A stretch of DNA of 11,938 bases from JACQFZ01 sp036396275. Lineage in GTDB: Bacteria; Pseudomonadota; Gammaproteobacteria; Acidiferrobacterales; Sulfurifustaceae. Below the pieces are notes generated by a model. The model worked only from the letters and a program-made list of their open reading frames with translations. It was not told the origin of the DNA and searched no databases. Of the stretch, positions 1-7,550 are shown piece after piece. Within the stretch, counting starts at the first letter, position 1; each line of letters opens with the position of its first letter. The translations under genes and the position numbers were made by a program. Location: NCBI GenBank assembly GCA_036396275.1, contig DASWLD010000012.1, positions 1 to 11,938 on the forward strand, written 5' to 3'.

Positions 1-1340
1 CCGAGGTAGATGCCGAGCGACGCCGCGAGCGATGTCAGATAAGGCAGCGGCAGCTCCAGAACGTAGGCACCGAGAATCCACGTCGCGAAACCCGCGAGCA
101 GCGTCGCGAGCGCAGCGCGCGCGTCGCCGACATTGGTGAACAACGCGAACATCGCGACGGTAAACACGCCGGCGCTGCCGAAGGCGGAGGCTTGCTCGAC
201 CAGTGCGTACACGCCTTCGGCGTGCAGCGCGAGTGCGTAGGCGATAGCACCGAAGACGAACACACCGATGCGCGCCACCCGCACTTTCGCGGCTTCGCTC
301 AAGCGCGGCAACAGCGGCACGACCAGATTGTGCGAGGTCAGTGCCGCCGCTGCCAGCAGCGCGCTATCGACGGTCGACAGGACGGCCGAAATGAGCGCGC
401 CGGCAAAAGCGATGTAGAGAAACGTCGACAGGTACTGTTGCGCCAGTTGCGCGAGCAATTGCTCGGGTTCGGCCAGTTCGGGAATGACGCGCGTACCGAC
501 GAGACCGAGAAACACCGGGATGAAGCCGACCGCCAAATACAATCCACCGCCAAGCAGCGACGCACGTCGTGCGACTTGCGGCGATTGCGCCGCCAGCACG
601 CGCGCCACCAGTTCTTGCGCCAACACCGAGCCGCAAATAGGAATGGCCCAGCGTTCGAGCACCGCGAGCGCTGAAGTGTCGGGACCGCCGAACAAGCGTA
701 GCCGTTCGGGCGAAATCGCCGCCGCCGCGGCTGCCACGCCGCCCAAGGAATTCGTGACGACGACGAACAAGATCACCAGACCCACGATCAGCGCGATCCC
801 CTGGAAAAGATCGGTAACCGCGTCCGCGAGCAATCCGCCGTAAATCGTGTAAACGACCACCACCAGCGCCGCGAGCGTGATCGCGATCTCGACCTCGAGC
901 GCCGACGACGCCGAGATGACTTGCCCGAAAGCGCGAATTTGCGCCGCCGCCCACATGACCGAACCCGGGACGATGAGCAATACCACGACACGTTCGACGC
1001 TCGGCGAGTAGCGTTGGCGGAACAGATCGGCAAACGTCGTCAGCCCGCGACGCCACAGGGGCGTCGCGAACAGGAGGCCCATCAGCAGCAAGCACGCGGC
1101 GTAGCCGAACGGATCGGCCGAGCCGCCGGACAATCCTTCTTTATATATCGAACCGGCGGCACCGATACAGGTTTCCGCGCCGAACCACGTGGCGAAAATC
1201 GTAAATGTGCCGAGCCCAAGTTTTAGACCGCGGCCTGCGAGCAAATAGTCGGATTCGCTTCGAATGCGGCGCGACACCAACACGCCGATGAGCAGTTGCA
1301 CCAGAATGTAGACGGCGATACCGATCAGGATCGGACTCAT
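1..1340 (-). CDS. Sodium:solute symporter (SSS family), C-terminus cut by window edge
   Basis: Probable inner-membrane Na+/solute symporter of the SSS (PutP/SGLT) family. The frame starts at ATG 1340 and stays open to base 1, giving 446 residues; family members usually have about 480 or more, so the end is missing. Visible family marks are DYLLAGRGL (31-39) followed by an ATWFGAET segment (50-57), YTIYGGLLADAVTDLFQG (164-181), and a TM9-like stretch ISAVLSTVDSALLAAAALTS (317-336), whose Ser/Thr residues match the usual Na2-site region. Many hydrophobic segments fit an 11-13 TM fold, starting at residues 3-23. The gene begins 33 bp after the stop of the upstream glutamine amidotransferase on the same strand, so the two are probably co-transcribed. 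The ribosome binding site is weak. The substrate cannot be told from sequence; proline, pantothenate, other organic acids or sugars are all used in this family. Confidence 0.9.
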   Translation of the reverse strand, partial: MSPILIGIAVYILVQLLIGVLVSRRIRSESDYLLAGRGLKLGLGTFTIFATWFGAETCIGAAGSIYKEGLSGGSADPFGYAACLLLMGLLFATPLWRRGLTTFADLFRQRYSPSVERVVVLLIVPGSVMWAAAQIRAFGQVISASSALEVEIAITLAALVVVVYTIYGGLLADAVTDLFQGIALIVGLVILFVVVTNSLGGVAAAAAAISPERLRLFGGPDTSALAVLERWAIPICGSVLAQELVARVLAAQSPQVARRASLLGGGLYLAVGFIPVFLGLVGTRVIPELAEPEQLLAQLAQQYLSTFLYIAFAGALISAVLSTVDSALLAAAALTSHNLVVPLLPRLSEAAKVRVARIGVFVFGAIAYALALHAEGVYALVEQASAFGSAGVFTVAMFALFTNVGDARAALATLLAGFATWILGAYVLELPLPYLTSLAASLGIYL

Positions 1341-1373
1341 GCGCAGCGATACCGTCGTTAGGCGACGCGCGGG

Positions 1374-2072
1374 CTAGACCAGTCCGTCGATCCAGCGCTC
1401 ATAGAGCGTGTCGGCGATCCGATGCATGTCCCGGGTGCGCCGATCCGCGTCGCGCAGCATTTCCTCCCCGCTTTGCACGGTGCGTGACGGTGTCAGTTCG
1501 CCGTCGGTTTCCTTCACCCAATCGGCGATCAATTGCGGCGTCATCTCGACGTGGCACTGAAGCGCCAAGTGCTTACCCATCACGAAGCCTTGGTTCGCGC
1601 AATCGGCCGATGTCAGTACGCGGGTCGCGCCTTCGGGGATGGCGAAGGTCTCGCCGTGCCAGTGATAGACCATGAAGGTCGTCGGCAAATCGCCGAACCA
1701 GCGTCGTGCCACCGGGCTCTCGACCACGTTGACCGGCAGCCAGCCGATTTCCTTGACGGAATTGCGCGTGATCGGCGCGCCCAACGCTTTTGCCATCAGC
1801 TGCCCACCCAGGCAATGGCCGAGCACCGGCACATCGGCGGCGACGGCTTGCCGGATCAGACGCGCTAGCTTCGGGATCCACGGCAGGGGATCGTTCACGC
1901 TTATCGGCCCGCCCATGAATACCAACCCCGCGATACCGTCTAGACTTTCGGGAATGGGATCGTCGCAATCGACGCGGATCATTCCATAGGCGATGCCCTT
2001 GCGGTCGAGGAACTCGGCGAAATAGCCGGGTCCTTCATGTGCCGCGTGTCGAAAAATCGCGATCTTGTTCAC
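1374..2072 (-). CDS. Class I glutamine amidotransferase (GMP-synthase-like GATase domain)
   Basis: A stand-alone 232-residue class I GATase domain protein, expected to be cytoplasmic. The nucleophile elbow GHCLGGQLMAKALGA (85-99) carries the catalytic Cys87, and LQCHVEMTP (171-179) supplies the His174 and Glu176 of the triad. An oxyanion-type motif GLVFMGGPISV lies at 49-59. No synthetase domain follows, so this is not GuaA; it resembles the YfeJ-like stand-alone proteins, whose substrates are mostly unknown and which may act on gamma-glutamyl compounds. The start is GTG at 2072, giving the normal N-terminus MNKIAIFRHA. It precedes the SSS symporter gene on the same strand, so an inferred link is that one imports a compound the other processes; this is speculation from position only. 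The protease gene on the other strand starts 38 bp away. Confidence 0.9.
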   Translation of the reverse strand: MNKIAIFRHAAHEGPGYFAEFLDRKGIAYGMIRVDCDDPIPESLDGIAGLVFMGGPISVNDPLPWIPKLARLIRQAVAADVPVLGHCLGGQLMAKALGAPITRNSVKEIGWLPVNVVESPVARRWFGDLPTTFMVYHWHGETFAIPEGATRVLTSADCANQGFVMGKHLALQCHVEMTPQLIADWVKETDGELTPSRTVQSGEEMLRDADRRTRDMHRIADTLYERWIDGLV

Positions 2073-2078
2073 GTGCGA

Positions 2079-2107
2079 ATTGTAGCGTTGGCAACCCGGA
2101 AACTGAA
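2079..2107 (-). promoter_or_regulatory. Candidate sigma-70 promoter for the GATase gene
   Basis: On the minus strand TTCAGT (2107-2102) and TACAAT (2084-2079) are separated by 17 bp. The -10 matches consensus at five of six positions and the -35 at three. The predicted start of transcription would fall at about 2072-2073, on or next to the GTG start codon, which suggests a leaderless or nearly leaderless mRNA. Confidence 0.4.
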
Positions 2108-2110
2108 CCG

Positions 2111-2752
2111 ATGAAACGCATACTTACCGCCGCATTGTTCGTCGTATACGGCGGCGCGGTCCATGCCGTCGATGAAATTGCGTTGCAGGCGCTCTTCAAG
2201 GACAAAGCAATTTTTGTGATCGACGGCGTGCGTCGCGTCTTGTCGACGGGCGAGACCAGCAAGGAAGGCGTGCGCCTGATCGCGACCGACACCGCCGCCG
2301 AAGAAGCGCGCGTCGAGATCGACGGCAAGCATGAAGTCGTGAAGCTCGGCATGGTCATGTCCGGCTTTCAGCCCGCCAAGCAAGCGAGCATCACCCTGTG
2401 GGCCGGTACCGGCGGGCACTTCTATGCCGATGGCAACATCAACGGGCTTGCGGTGCGCTTCCTGGTCGACACCGGCGCGACGATCATCGCGCTGAGCGGC
2501 GACGAAGCGAAAAGGCTCGGTATCGACTATCGCAAGAAAGGTCGGCCCGGCTATGCCAATACCGCCGGTGGGGTCGTGCGTTCGTATTCGCTCAAGCTCG
2601 ACAAAGTCGACGTCGGCTCGATCACCTTGTACAACGTGGACGCCGGCGTCGTGGAGGGTTCCTATCCGCGCGAGCCGCTGCTCGGAATGTCGTTCCTTGG
2701 ACAGCTCGATATGCGGCGCGAGGGGGACAGGATGGAGCTGACGCAGCGGTGA
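2111..2752 (+). CDS. Retropepsin-like clan AA aspartic protease (TIGR02281-like), secreted or anchored
   Basis: A 213-residue protein with a single retroviral-type aspartic protease domain, which would work as a dimer because it has one active-site motif. That motif is FLVDTGATIIALS (117-129) with catalytic Asp120, and the matching C-terminal flap-end motif is PLLGMSFL (189-196). Residues 1-19 form a signal peptide or N-terminal anchor (MKRILTAALFVV, then AVHA), so the enzyme should act in the periplasm. The ATG at 2111 is chosen because it directly begins this signal sequence; an in-frame GTG at 2039 would add residues that overlap the divergent GATase gene. The N-terminal 20-90 region is a poorly known part common to proteobacterial members. 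The physiological substrate is unknown. The gene ends in a convergent arrangement with folE2. Confidence 0.85.
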   Translation: MKRILTAALFVVYGGAVHAVDEIALQALFKDKAIFVIDGVRRVLSTGETSKEGVRLIATDTAAEEARVEIDGKHEVVKLGMVMSGFQPAKQASITLWAGTGGHFYADGNINGLAVRFLVDTGATIIALSGDEAKRLGIDYRKKGRPGYANTAGGVVRSYSLKLDKVDVGSITLYNVDAGVVEGSYPREPLLGMSFLGQLDMRREGDRMELTQR

Positions 2753-2818
2753 GGCGACAAATCAACGAACGGAACAGAAAAGGCGGCTAAGGAGACTCTG
2801 ATTTATATGACTTTCTGG

Positions 2819-2890
2819 CGCAAAAACGCGAAGACGCAAAGAAGAGGTTTAGTTTACCCGTGTCATTCTCTGCGCCTTTGCGTCTCTGCG
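2819..2890. repeat. Imperfect inverted repeat built of CGCAAAGACGC-like words
   Basis: Two arms of about 25 bases (2819-2843 and 2866-2890) are imperfect reverse complements: after allowing one gap, an 18-base core has about three mismatches. The loop is 22 bases. The words CGCAAAG and GACGC recur within each arm. The element sits between the convergent stops of the protease gene and folE2, and neither side shows a proper T-tract (only ATATTTT on the plus side). It may serve as a weak bidirectional terminator or be a copy of a dispersed intergenic repeat; similar CGCAAAGACGCAAAG-type words occur in intergenic DNA of many bacteria. Confidence 0.65.
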
Positions 2891-2928
2891 GCAAGCATTC
2901 ATATTTTCTGGAATTGATCGGACCTTCC

Positions 2929-3747
2929 CTAATTCTTTTCGGCGCGTTTATCGCGCTTGATCATCGCGTACGCCGAGTGATTGTGAATGGACTCGAAATT
3001 CTCCGACTCGACGGTAAACGCGTCGATTCGGTGATCGTTGTTGAGCCCGCCGGCAACGTCGCGCACCATGTCCTCAACGAATTTCGGGTTGTCGTAGGCG
3101 CGCTCGGTGACGTATTTCTCGTCCGGCCGTTTGAGCAGTCCGTACAGTTCGCAACTCGCTTCCTTCTCCACGATCTCAATCAGTTCTTCGATCCACACGA
3201 AATCGTTGATCTGTGCGGTGACGGTCACGTGCGAGCGCTGATTGTGCGCACCGCGGTCGGAGATTTCCTTGGAGCAGGGGCACAGGCTCGTCACCGGAAC
3301 GACGACTTTGAGCGTCGCGATCTCCTTTCCGTCCCGAACCTCACCGATAAAGCTGACTTGATAGTCCAGCAGGCTCTTCACGCCCGATACCGGCGCGCTC
3401 TTATTGATGAAGTAGGGGAAGTTCATCTCGATGTGACCGACGGTCGCGTTCAGGTGCTCGCTCATTTCACGCAACATCGTTTTGAACGACTCGACCGAAA
3501 TTTCCATATCGTGGTTGTTCAGAATTTCGACGAAACGCGACATGTGGGTGCCCTTGAAGTTGTGCGGCAGCTCCACGTACATGTTAAAAGTCGCGATGGT
3601 GTGCTGCTCGCCGGCACTTCGATCGCGCACGCGAACAGGGTGACGGATGTCCTTGATGCCGACCTGATCGATCGGTAGCCGTCGGGTGTCGGGGCTGCTC
3701 TGGACATCGGCGATCGGCGCCGGCCGGGTTTTTTCTTGAGGTTTCAT
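2929..3747 (-). CDS. folE2: GTP cyclohydrolase FolE2 (GCYH-IB)
   Basis: Converts GTP to 7,8-dihydroneopterin triphosphate, the entry to tetrahydrofolate and to queuosine/7-deazaguanine synthesis; cytoplasmic. The 272-residue length fits the type IB family. The signature PVTSLCPCSKEIS (151-163) contains the conserved catalytic and metal-binding Cys156, followed by GAHNQRSHV (167-175) with His168, an EASCELYGLLKRPDEKYVTE region (196-215) and the C-terminal IHNHSAYA (254-261). The unrelated-sequence FolE (type IA) motifs are absent. The start at ATG 3747 is chosen over the longer open frame to 3873, because the extension overlaps the end of dxs and does not look like the family. It lies 41 bp after dxs on the same strand and is likely co-transcribed. 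In many bacteria FolE2 replaces zinc-dependent FolE when zinc is low; no Zur-like site could be identified in the short gap. Confidence 0.95.
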   Translation of the reverse strand: MKPQEKTRPAPIADVQSSPDTRRLPIDQVGIKDIRHPVRVRDRSAGEQHTIATFNMYVELPHNFKGTHMSRFVEILNNHDMEISVESFKTMLREMSEHLNATVGHIEMNFPYFINKSAPVSGVKSLLDYQVSFIGEVRDGKEIATLKVVVPVTSLCPCSKEISDRGAHNQRSHVTVTAQINDFVWIEELIEIVEKEASCELYGLLKRPDEKYVTERAYDNPKFVEDMVRDVAGGLNNDHRIDAFTVESENFESIHNHSAYAMIKRDKRAEKN

Positions 3748-3788
3748 GTTAACGGTCACCGCGCCAATGTTGACTAACGTGGTCAAGT

Positions 3789-5678
3789 TTAGGCGGATTC
3801 GACAATCCCGGCAACCGCGCGCGGTCGGTTTTGGAGAATTTGACGGCGGATACCATCGGCATCGAGGCCGCATTCCCTGAGCAGTTCGTCGGTATTGCCG
3901 TGCTCGATGAACCGGTCCGGCAGACCGAGATTGAGGACCGTCGTGGTGAGACCCACGGCGGAAAGGAATTCGTTGACCCCGCTGCCGGCGCCGCCGCTAA
4001 CCGTATTCTCTTCGACGGTTACCAACAGGTCGTGCGTGCGTGCGAGTTCGCGCAGCAGCTCTTCATCCAGCGGCTTCACGAAGCGCATGTTGACGACGGT
4101 GGCATTGATCGATTCGCCCGCCGCGAGCGCCGGCGCCAGCAGGCTGCCGAAAGCGAGGATCGCGATATCGCGCCCTTTGCGCCGCAGCTCGGCCTTGCCG
4201 ATCGGGAGCGGGGCGAGCGCGCGCGAAACTTTCGCGCCGGGACCGGCGCCGCGCGGATAGCGCACCGCCGCCGGCCCGTTGTGCAGGAAGCCGGTGGACA
4301 GCATGCTGCGGCACTCGCTCTCATCGCTCGGCGCCATGATCAGCATGTTCGGGATACAGCGCAGGAACGACAAGTCGAACGCGCCGTTATGCGTCGCGCC
4401 GTCGGCGCCGACCAGACCGGCGCGATCGATGGCGAGTAGAACGGGAAGATTTTGCAAGCAGACATCGTGAATCAGTTGGTCGTAGGCGCGCTGTAGAAAC
4501 GTCGAGTAGATAGCGACCACGGGCCGCATGCCCTCGCACGCGAGCCCGGCCGCGAAGGTAAGCGCGTGCTGCTCGGCGATGCCGACATCGTAGTACCAGC
4601 CGGGAAAGCGCTCGGCGAACTCGACCATGCCGGAACCCTCGCGCATGGCCGGCGTAATGCCGACGAGCTTCTGGTCTTTCGCGGCCATGTCGCATAACCA
4701 CTCGCCAAAGACCTTCGTGTAGGTCTTGCCCGACGGTTTCTTCTCGATTTTGCCGGTCGCCGGATCGAACGGCGTGACGCCGTGGTAGGTGATCGCATCG
4801 GCCTCGGCCGGTTCGTAGCCTTTGCCCTTGCGCGTCACGACATGCAAGAAGCGCGGACCCTTTTGCTTGCGCAGATTTCGCAGCGTCTTCACCAGCGTGG
4901 GAAGATCGTGGCCGTCGATCGGGCCGATATAGTTGAATCCGAGTTCCTCGAACAGCGTGCTCGGCATGACCATGCCTTTCATATGTTCTTCGGCCCGCCG
5001 CGCCAGTTCCCACATCGGGCGCACCGTGGACAGCACCGACTTCGAGCCGGCGCGCATGCTGCTGTACACGCGCCCGGAAAGAATTCGCGCCAGGTAGTTC
5101 GACATCGCGCCGACGTTCGGCGAGATCGACATGTCGTTGTCGTTCAAGACGACGAGGAGATCGGCGCTCATATCGCCGGCATTGTTCAGCGCCTCGAAGG
5201 CCATGCCGGCCGACAGCGCGCCATCGCCGATCACGGCGACCACGCGGTGAGGTTGTCCTTGGCGTTCGGCCGCCACCGCCATGCCGAGTGCCGCGCTAAT
5301 CGAGGTGCTCGAATGGCCGGCGCCGAAAGTGTCGTACGGGCTTTCGTCCCGCCGCAAGAAACCGGACAACCCGTCCTTTTGGCGCAGCGTGCCCATGCGT
5401 TCGCGCCGGCCCGTCAGCACCTTATGTGGGTAGGCTTGATGGCCCACATCCCAGACCAGGCGATCGAGCGGCGTTTCGTACACGTAATGGAGCGCCACCG
5501 TCAATTCGACCGTACCGAGCCCCGCCGCGAGATGTCCACCGGTTTTGGAAACGCTGTCGATAAGAAAGCGACGAACCTCGTCCGCCACCGCGGGTAACTC
5601 CGCTTCGTCGAGTTGACGCAAGTCTTGCGGCGTATTGATCCGCTGCAGTAGGGGATAGCTGGCCGTGGGTTCGCTCAT
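3789..5678 (-). CDS. dxs: 1-deoxy-D-xylulose-5-phosphate synthase
   Basis: Thiamine diphosphate enzyme that condenses pyruvate with glyceraldehyde 3-phosphate to DXP, the first step of the MEP isoprenoid pathway and a precursor step for thiamine and pyridoxal. The 629-residue length is normal. Seen in order are the N-terminal KTGGHLAAGLG (45-55) with catalytic His49, WDVGHQAYPHK (76-86), the ThDP-binding GDG (151-153) ending in NDND (179-182), the pyrimidine-domain DVGIAEQHA (364-372) with Glu369, and GATHNGAFD (427-435) with His430. The first base of its ATG overlaps the ispA stop in an ATGA, so translation is probably coupled. Placed third in xseB-ispA-dxs-folE2, it provides IPP/DMAPP for the product of ispA. 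Confidence 0.98.
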   Translation of the reverse strand: MSEPTASYPLLQRINTPQDLRQLDEAELPAVADEVRRFLIDSVSKTGGHLAAGLGTVELTVALHYVYETPLDRLVWDVGHQAYPHKVLTGRRERMGTLRQKDGLSGFLRRDESPYDTFGAGHSSTSISAALGMAVAAERQGQPHRVVAVIGDGALSAGMAFEALNNAGDMSADLLVVLNDNDMSISPNVGAMSNYLARILSGRVYSSMRAGSKSVLSTVRPMWELARRAEEHMKGMVMPSTLFEELGFNYIGPIDGHDLPTLVKTLRNLRKQKGPRFLHVVTRKGKGYEPAEADAITYHGVTPFDPATGKIEKKPSGKTYTKVFGEWLCDMAAKDQKLVGITPAMREGSGMVEFAERFPGWYYDVGIAEQHALTFAAGLACEGMRPVVAIYSTFLQRAYDQLIHDVCLQNLPVLLAIDRAGLVGADGATHNGAFDLSFLRCIPNMLIMAPSDESECRSMLSTGFLHNGPAAVRYPRGAGPGAKVSRALAPLPIGKAELRRKGRDIAILAFGSLLAPALAAGESINATVVNMRFVKPLDEELLRELARTHDLLVTVEENTVSGGAGSGVNEFLSAVGLTTTVLNLGLPDRFIEHGNTDELLRECGLDADGIRRQILQNRPRAVAGIVESA

Positions 5679-6568
5679 TGTTCGCGCTGCACGATATAGG
5701 TGGCGAGATTTCGCAGGCAGTCCGCATTATCCCCCAAGGGCCGCAGGCTTTCGAGCGCGATCGTTTCCAGCTCGCGCGCGCGCGCCTTGGCCGCCGGCGC
5801 CCCGAGGACCGACGGATAGGTCGGCTTACCACGGGCCCGGTCGGATCCCGGCGTTTTTCCGAGGGTTTGCGCTTCGCCTTCCTCGTCCAAAATGTCGTCG
5901 ACAATCTGAAATGCGAGGCCGATGGCCCAGCCGTATTGTTCCAGCGCGCGCAAGACAACGGGCGGCGCCGGGTGGGTCGCGGCATGGATGCCGAGTATGA
6001 CCGACGCATGAATAAGCGCCGCCGTCTTGCAGCGGTGCATATGCTCAAGTTCCGCCGCCGTCAGCAAGCGCCCGACGGCGCCAAGGTCCATGGCCTGGCC
6101 GGCGGCCATGCCCTGGGCACCGATTGCGGCGGCGAGCAGGCGAATCATCCGAAGCCGGTTCGGTTCGTTCCCGTCGGCCAGAATCTCGAAAGCGAGACCC
6201 TGGAGCGCATCGCCGGCGAGCAAGGCGGTCGCCTCATCGTACGCGCGGTGGCAGGTCGGTTTGCCGCGACGTAGATCGTCGTCGTCCATGCACGGAAGAT
6301 CGTCGTGAATCAGCGAGTAGCTGTGAATCATCTCGACCGCGCAGGCCGCGTCGTCGAGCAGCCTGTCCGGTGCGCCGATGAACTTACCGGCCGCGAAGAT
6401 CAAACATGCGCGTATTCGTTTGCCGCCGTTGAGCGTCGCGTAACGCATGGCGGCGAGCAGACGCTCCACCGAGGGATCGACCGTAAAGGACAGCCGTGCG
6501 GCGAGAGCGTGCTCGACCCGCGCTTGGGAACTCCTAAGAGTTTCGTGCAGCGACGGCAAGTGAATCAA
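5675..6568 (-). CDS. ispA: Farnesyl diphosphate synthase
   Basis: Trans-prenyltransferase that adds IPP to DMAPP and then GPP to give C15 farnesyl diphosphate, used for quinones, undecaprenyl carrier and hopanoids. It has 297 residues, normal for bacterial IspA. The first Asp-rich motif is DDLPCMDDDD (89-98) with the two-residue insertion typical of bacterial (type II) FPP synthases. The preceding IHSYSLIH (81-88) places Tyr84 at -5, the product-length position, consistent with C15. The second motif is DDILD (224-228), and GGKRIR (48-53) is the IPP-binding stretch. Its start overlaps the xseB stop by 4 bp and its stop overlaps the dxs start by 4 bp. A geranyl or geranylgeranyl product is less likely given the -5/-4 residues. 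Confidence 0.97.
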   Translation of the reverse strand: MIHLPSLHETLRSSQARVEHALAARLSFTVDPSVERLLAAMRYATLNGGKRIRACLIFAAGKFIGAPDRLLDDAACAVEMIHSYSLIHDDLPCMDDDDLRRGKPTCHRAYDEATALLAGDALQGLAFEILADGNEPNRLRMIRLLAAAIGAQGMAAGQAMDLGAVGRLLTAAELEHMHRCKTAALIHASVILGIHAATHPAPPVVLRALEQYGWAIGLAFQIVDDILDEEGEAQTLGKTPGSDRARGKPTYPSVLGAPAAKARARELETIALESLRPLGDNADCLRNLATYIVQREQ

Positions 6569-6822
6569 TCGGCGGCGTCGGTCTCGTCGCTAAGCGGTCG
6601 CACCTTGAGTTCGCCGTTTTCGCGCACCAGTTTTTCCACGCGTTGCTCCGCGTCTTTTAGACCTTTCTGGCAGCTGCGGGTCAGCTCGACGCCGCGTTGG
6701 AAGGATGCCAGAGCTTCCTCCAGCGTTTGCTCGCCGGATTCCATCTTCTCAACGATGGATTGCAACTCCTGGAGGGCCGCTTCGAAATCGAGCGTGGTCG
6801 GTGCGGGGGTCTTCTTGGCCAT
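6565..6822 (-). CDS. xseB: Exodeoxyribonuclease VII small subunit
   Basis: Small helical subunit of exonuclease VII, which with the XseA catalytic subunit degrades single-stranded DNA in both directions during repair. The 85-residue protein shows the family core FEAALQELQSIVEKMESG (13-30) followed by LEEALASFQRGVELTRSCQ (34-52), predicted to form a two-helix hairpin, and an acidic tail. xseA is not in the window. It is the first gene of the xseB-ispA-dxs-folE2 operon, an order common in proteobacteria. The ATG at 6822 gives the usual MAKK-type N-terminus; the ribosome binding site is poor. Confidence 0.95.
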   Translation of the reverse strand: MAKKTPAPTTLDFEAALQELQSIVEKMESGEQTLEEALASFQRGVELTRSCQKGLKDAEQRVEKLVRENGELKVRPLSDETDAAD

Positions 6823-6852
6823 CGGAACCGCGGGTCGGGAAAGTGGGCGGCA

Positions 6853-6881
6853 AACCTAGCGCGGTGTTACGAGGCCGTCAA
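6853..6881 (-). promoter_or_regulatory. xseB: Candidate promoter of the xseB-ispA-dxs-folE2 operon
   Basis: On the minus strand TTGACG (6881-6876), matching five of six -35 positions, is followed after 17 bp by TAGGTT (6858-6853), a weak -10. It lies in the 96-bp gap between the Rrf2 gene stop and the xseB start, with the -10 about 30 nt from the ATG. This would let the operon be transcribed apart from the regulator gene. Confidence 0.45.
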
Positions 6882-6918
6882 TCTCTCCGTAATACGCGTC
6901 CGTGCGTACGCTCCTAAA

Positions 6919-7383
6919 TCAGCTGTGCCGGATTTCATCCGGGGTGCGTTCGTCCATTGTCGACGCTGTGGCGGCTCCCCCGCCGCCGGCGCGGCGGCGG
7001 CGCTGGACGACGTCCTCCAGGGTGATTCCTTGGAGAAAATTCTGAAATGTCTTGTCCAGAAAGTCCCACATTTCGTTGGTCGGGTTACGGTCCTGGCCCA
7101 GGAAGTCCCGGCGGTTCGAGCCATCGGATCCGTCGACCGCCGCCACGATATCCGCAAGACTGATGTCGGTGGCGGGTTTCGTCAGAATGTAGCCGCCGCC
7201 CGGGCCGCGCACTCCCTGAACCAAGCCCTGACGACGCAAATAAGCAAAGAGCTGCTCCAGGTAAGACACGGAGATGCCTTGTTCTGCCGACAGATCGGCC
7301 ACGTTGAGAGGCCCCTCTTTGTAGTGCAACGCAAGACTCAGACTTGCGGTTACGGCGGATTGAGCTTTCGTCGACATCTTCAT
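6919..7383 (-). CDS. IscR-like Rrf2-family transcription regulator without cluster cysteines
   Basis: DNA-binding winged-helix regulator close to IscR: STKAQSAVTASLSLAL (4-19), the recognition region GISVSYLEQLFAYLRRQGLV (36-55) and the wing VRGPGGGYIL (58-67) match IscR closely, as does the dimer helix WDFLDKTFQNFLQGITL (106-122). In IscR three Cys and one His between these parts hold a [2Fe-2S] cluster. Here that loop (90-105) reads NRRDFLGQDRNPTNEM, with no Cys or His, and the whole protein contains no cysteine. It should therefore behave as a permanent apo-form or sense something else. The ATG at 7383 is chosen because AAGGAG sits 8 bases upstream; a GTG at 7389 is too close to it. No isc genes follow; the next gene is xseB after 96 bp. 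The C-terminus has an Arg-run and Gly-run of low complexity (128-136). Confidence 0.92.
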   Translation of the reverse strand: MKMSTKAQSAVTASLSLALHYKEGPLNVADLSAEQGISVSYLEQLFAYLRRQGLVQGVRGPGGGYILTKPATDISLADIVAAVDGSDGSNRRDFLGQDRNPTNEMWDFLDKTFQNFLQGITLEDVVQRRRRAGGGGAATASTMDERTPDEIRHS

Positions 7384-7523
7384 GGTCACAGCTCCTTATT
7401 TGGTTTGACTTGCCGGTGCCAGTGGTAACCCCCGTGGTAGCCGGTTTGTCGCGCGCTTAACCCGCGACCTTACCGCCCTTAGGACTATGACACCACCTCT
7501 GTTACGGAAGTTTTGTGCCGACT

Positions 7524-7550
7524 AAAAAAAACCGCACTGCCGGCAGATGC
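7524..7550 (-). terminator. Terminator-like hairpin with T8 tract, upstream of the Rrf2 gene
   Basis: Read on the minus strand, a GCA/TGC plus CTG/CAG stem with one bulged T and a CCGG loop is followed by GG and eight T residues. The stem is short (6 bp), so it may be weak. It lies about 140 bp upstream of the Rrf2 start, so it would end a transcript begun somewhere in 7551-7862, or the T-tract could instead be an upstream promoter element. Confidence 0.4.

Noticed and set aside
364..1226. Several long frames on both strands under the SSS symporter
   Set aside because: Arg-rich or low-complexity shadow frames of the symporter; the symporter frame shows family motifs throughout.
2039..2110. 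N-terminal extension of the protease from GTG 2039
   Set aside because: It overlaps the divergent GATase start and would bury the clear signal peptide that begins at ATG 2111.
3748..3873. N-terminal extension of FolE2 to 3873
   Set aside because: The extra 42 residues overlap the end of dxs, are unlike the family, and ATG 3747 gives a normal-length protein.
7505..7530. IscR type 1 half-site (TAGTCGGC) near the T-tract upstream of the Rrf2 gene
   Set aside because: Only one half matches; the other half of the site is absent, so binding cannot be claimed.
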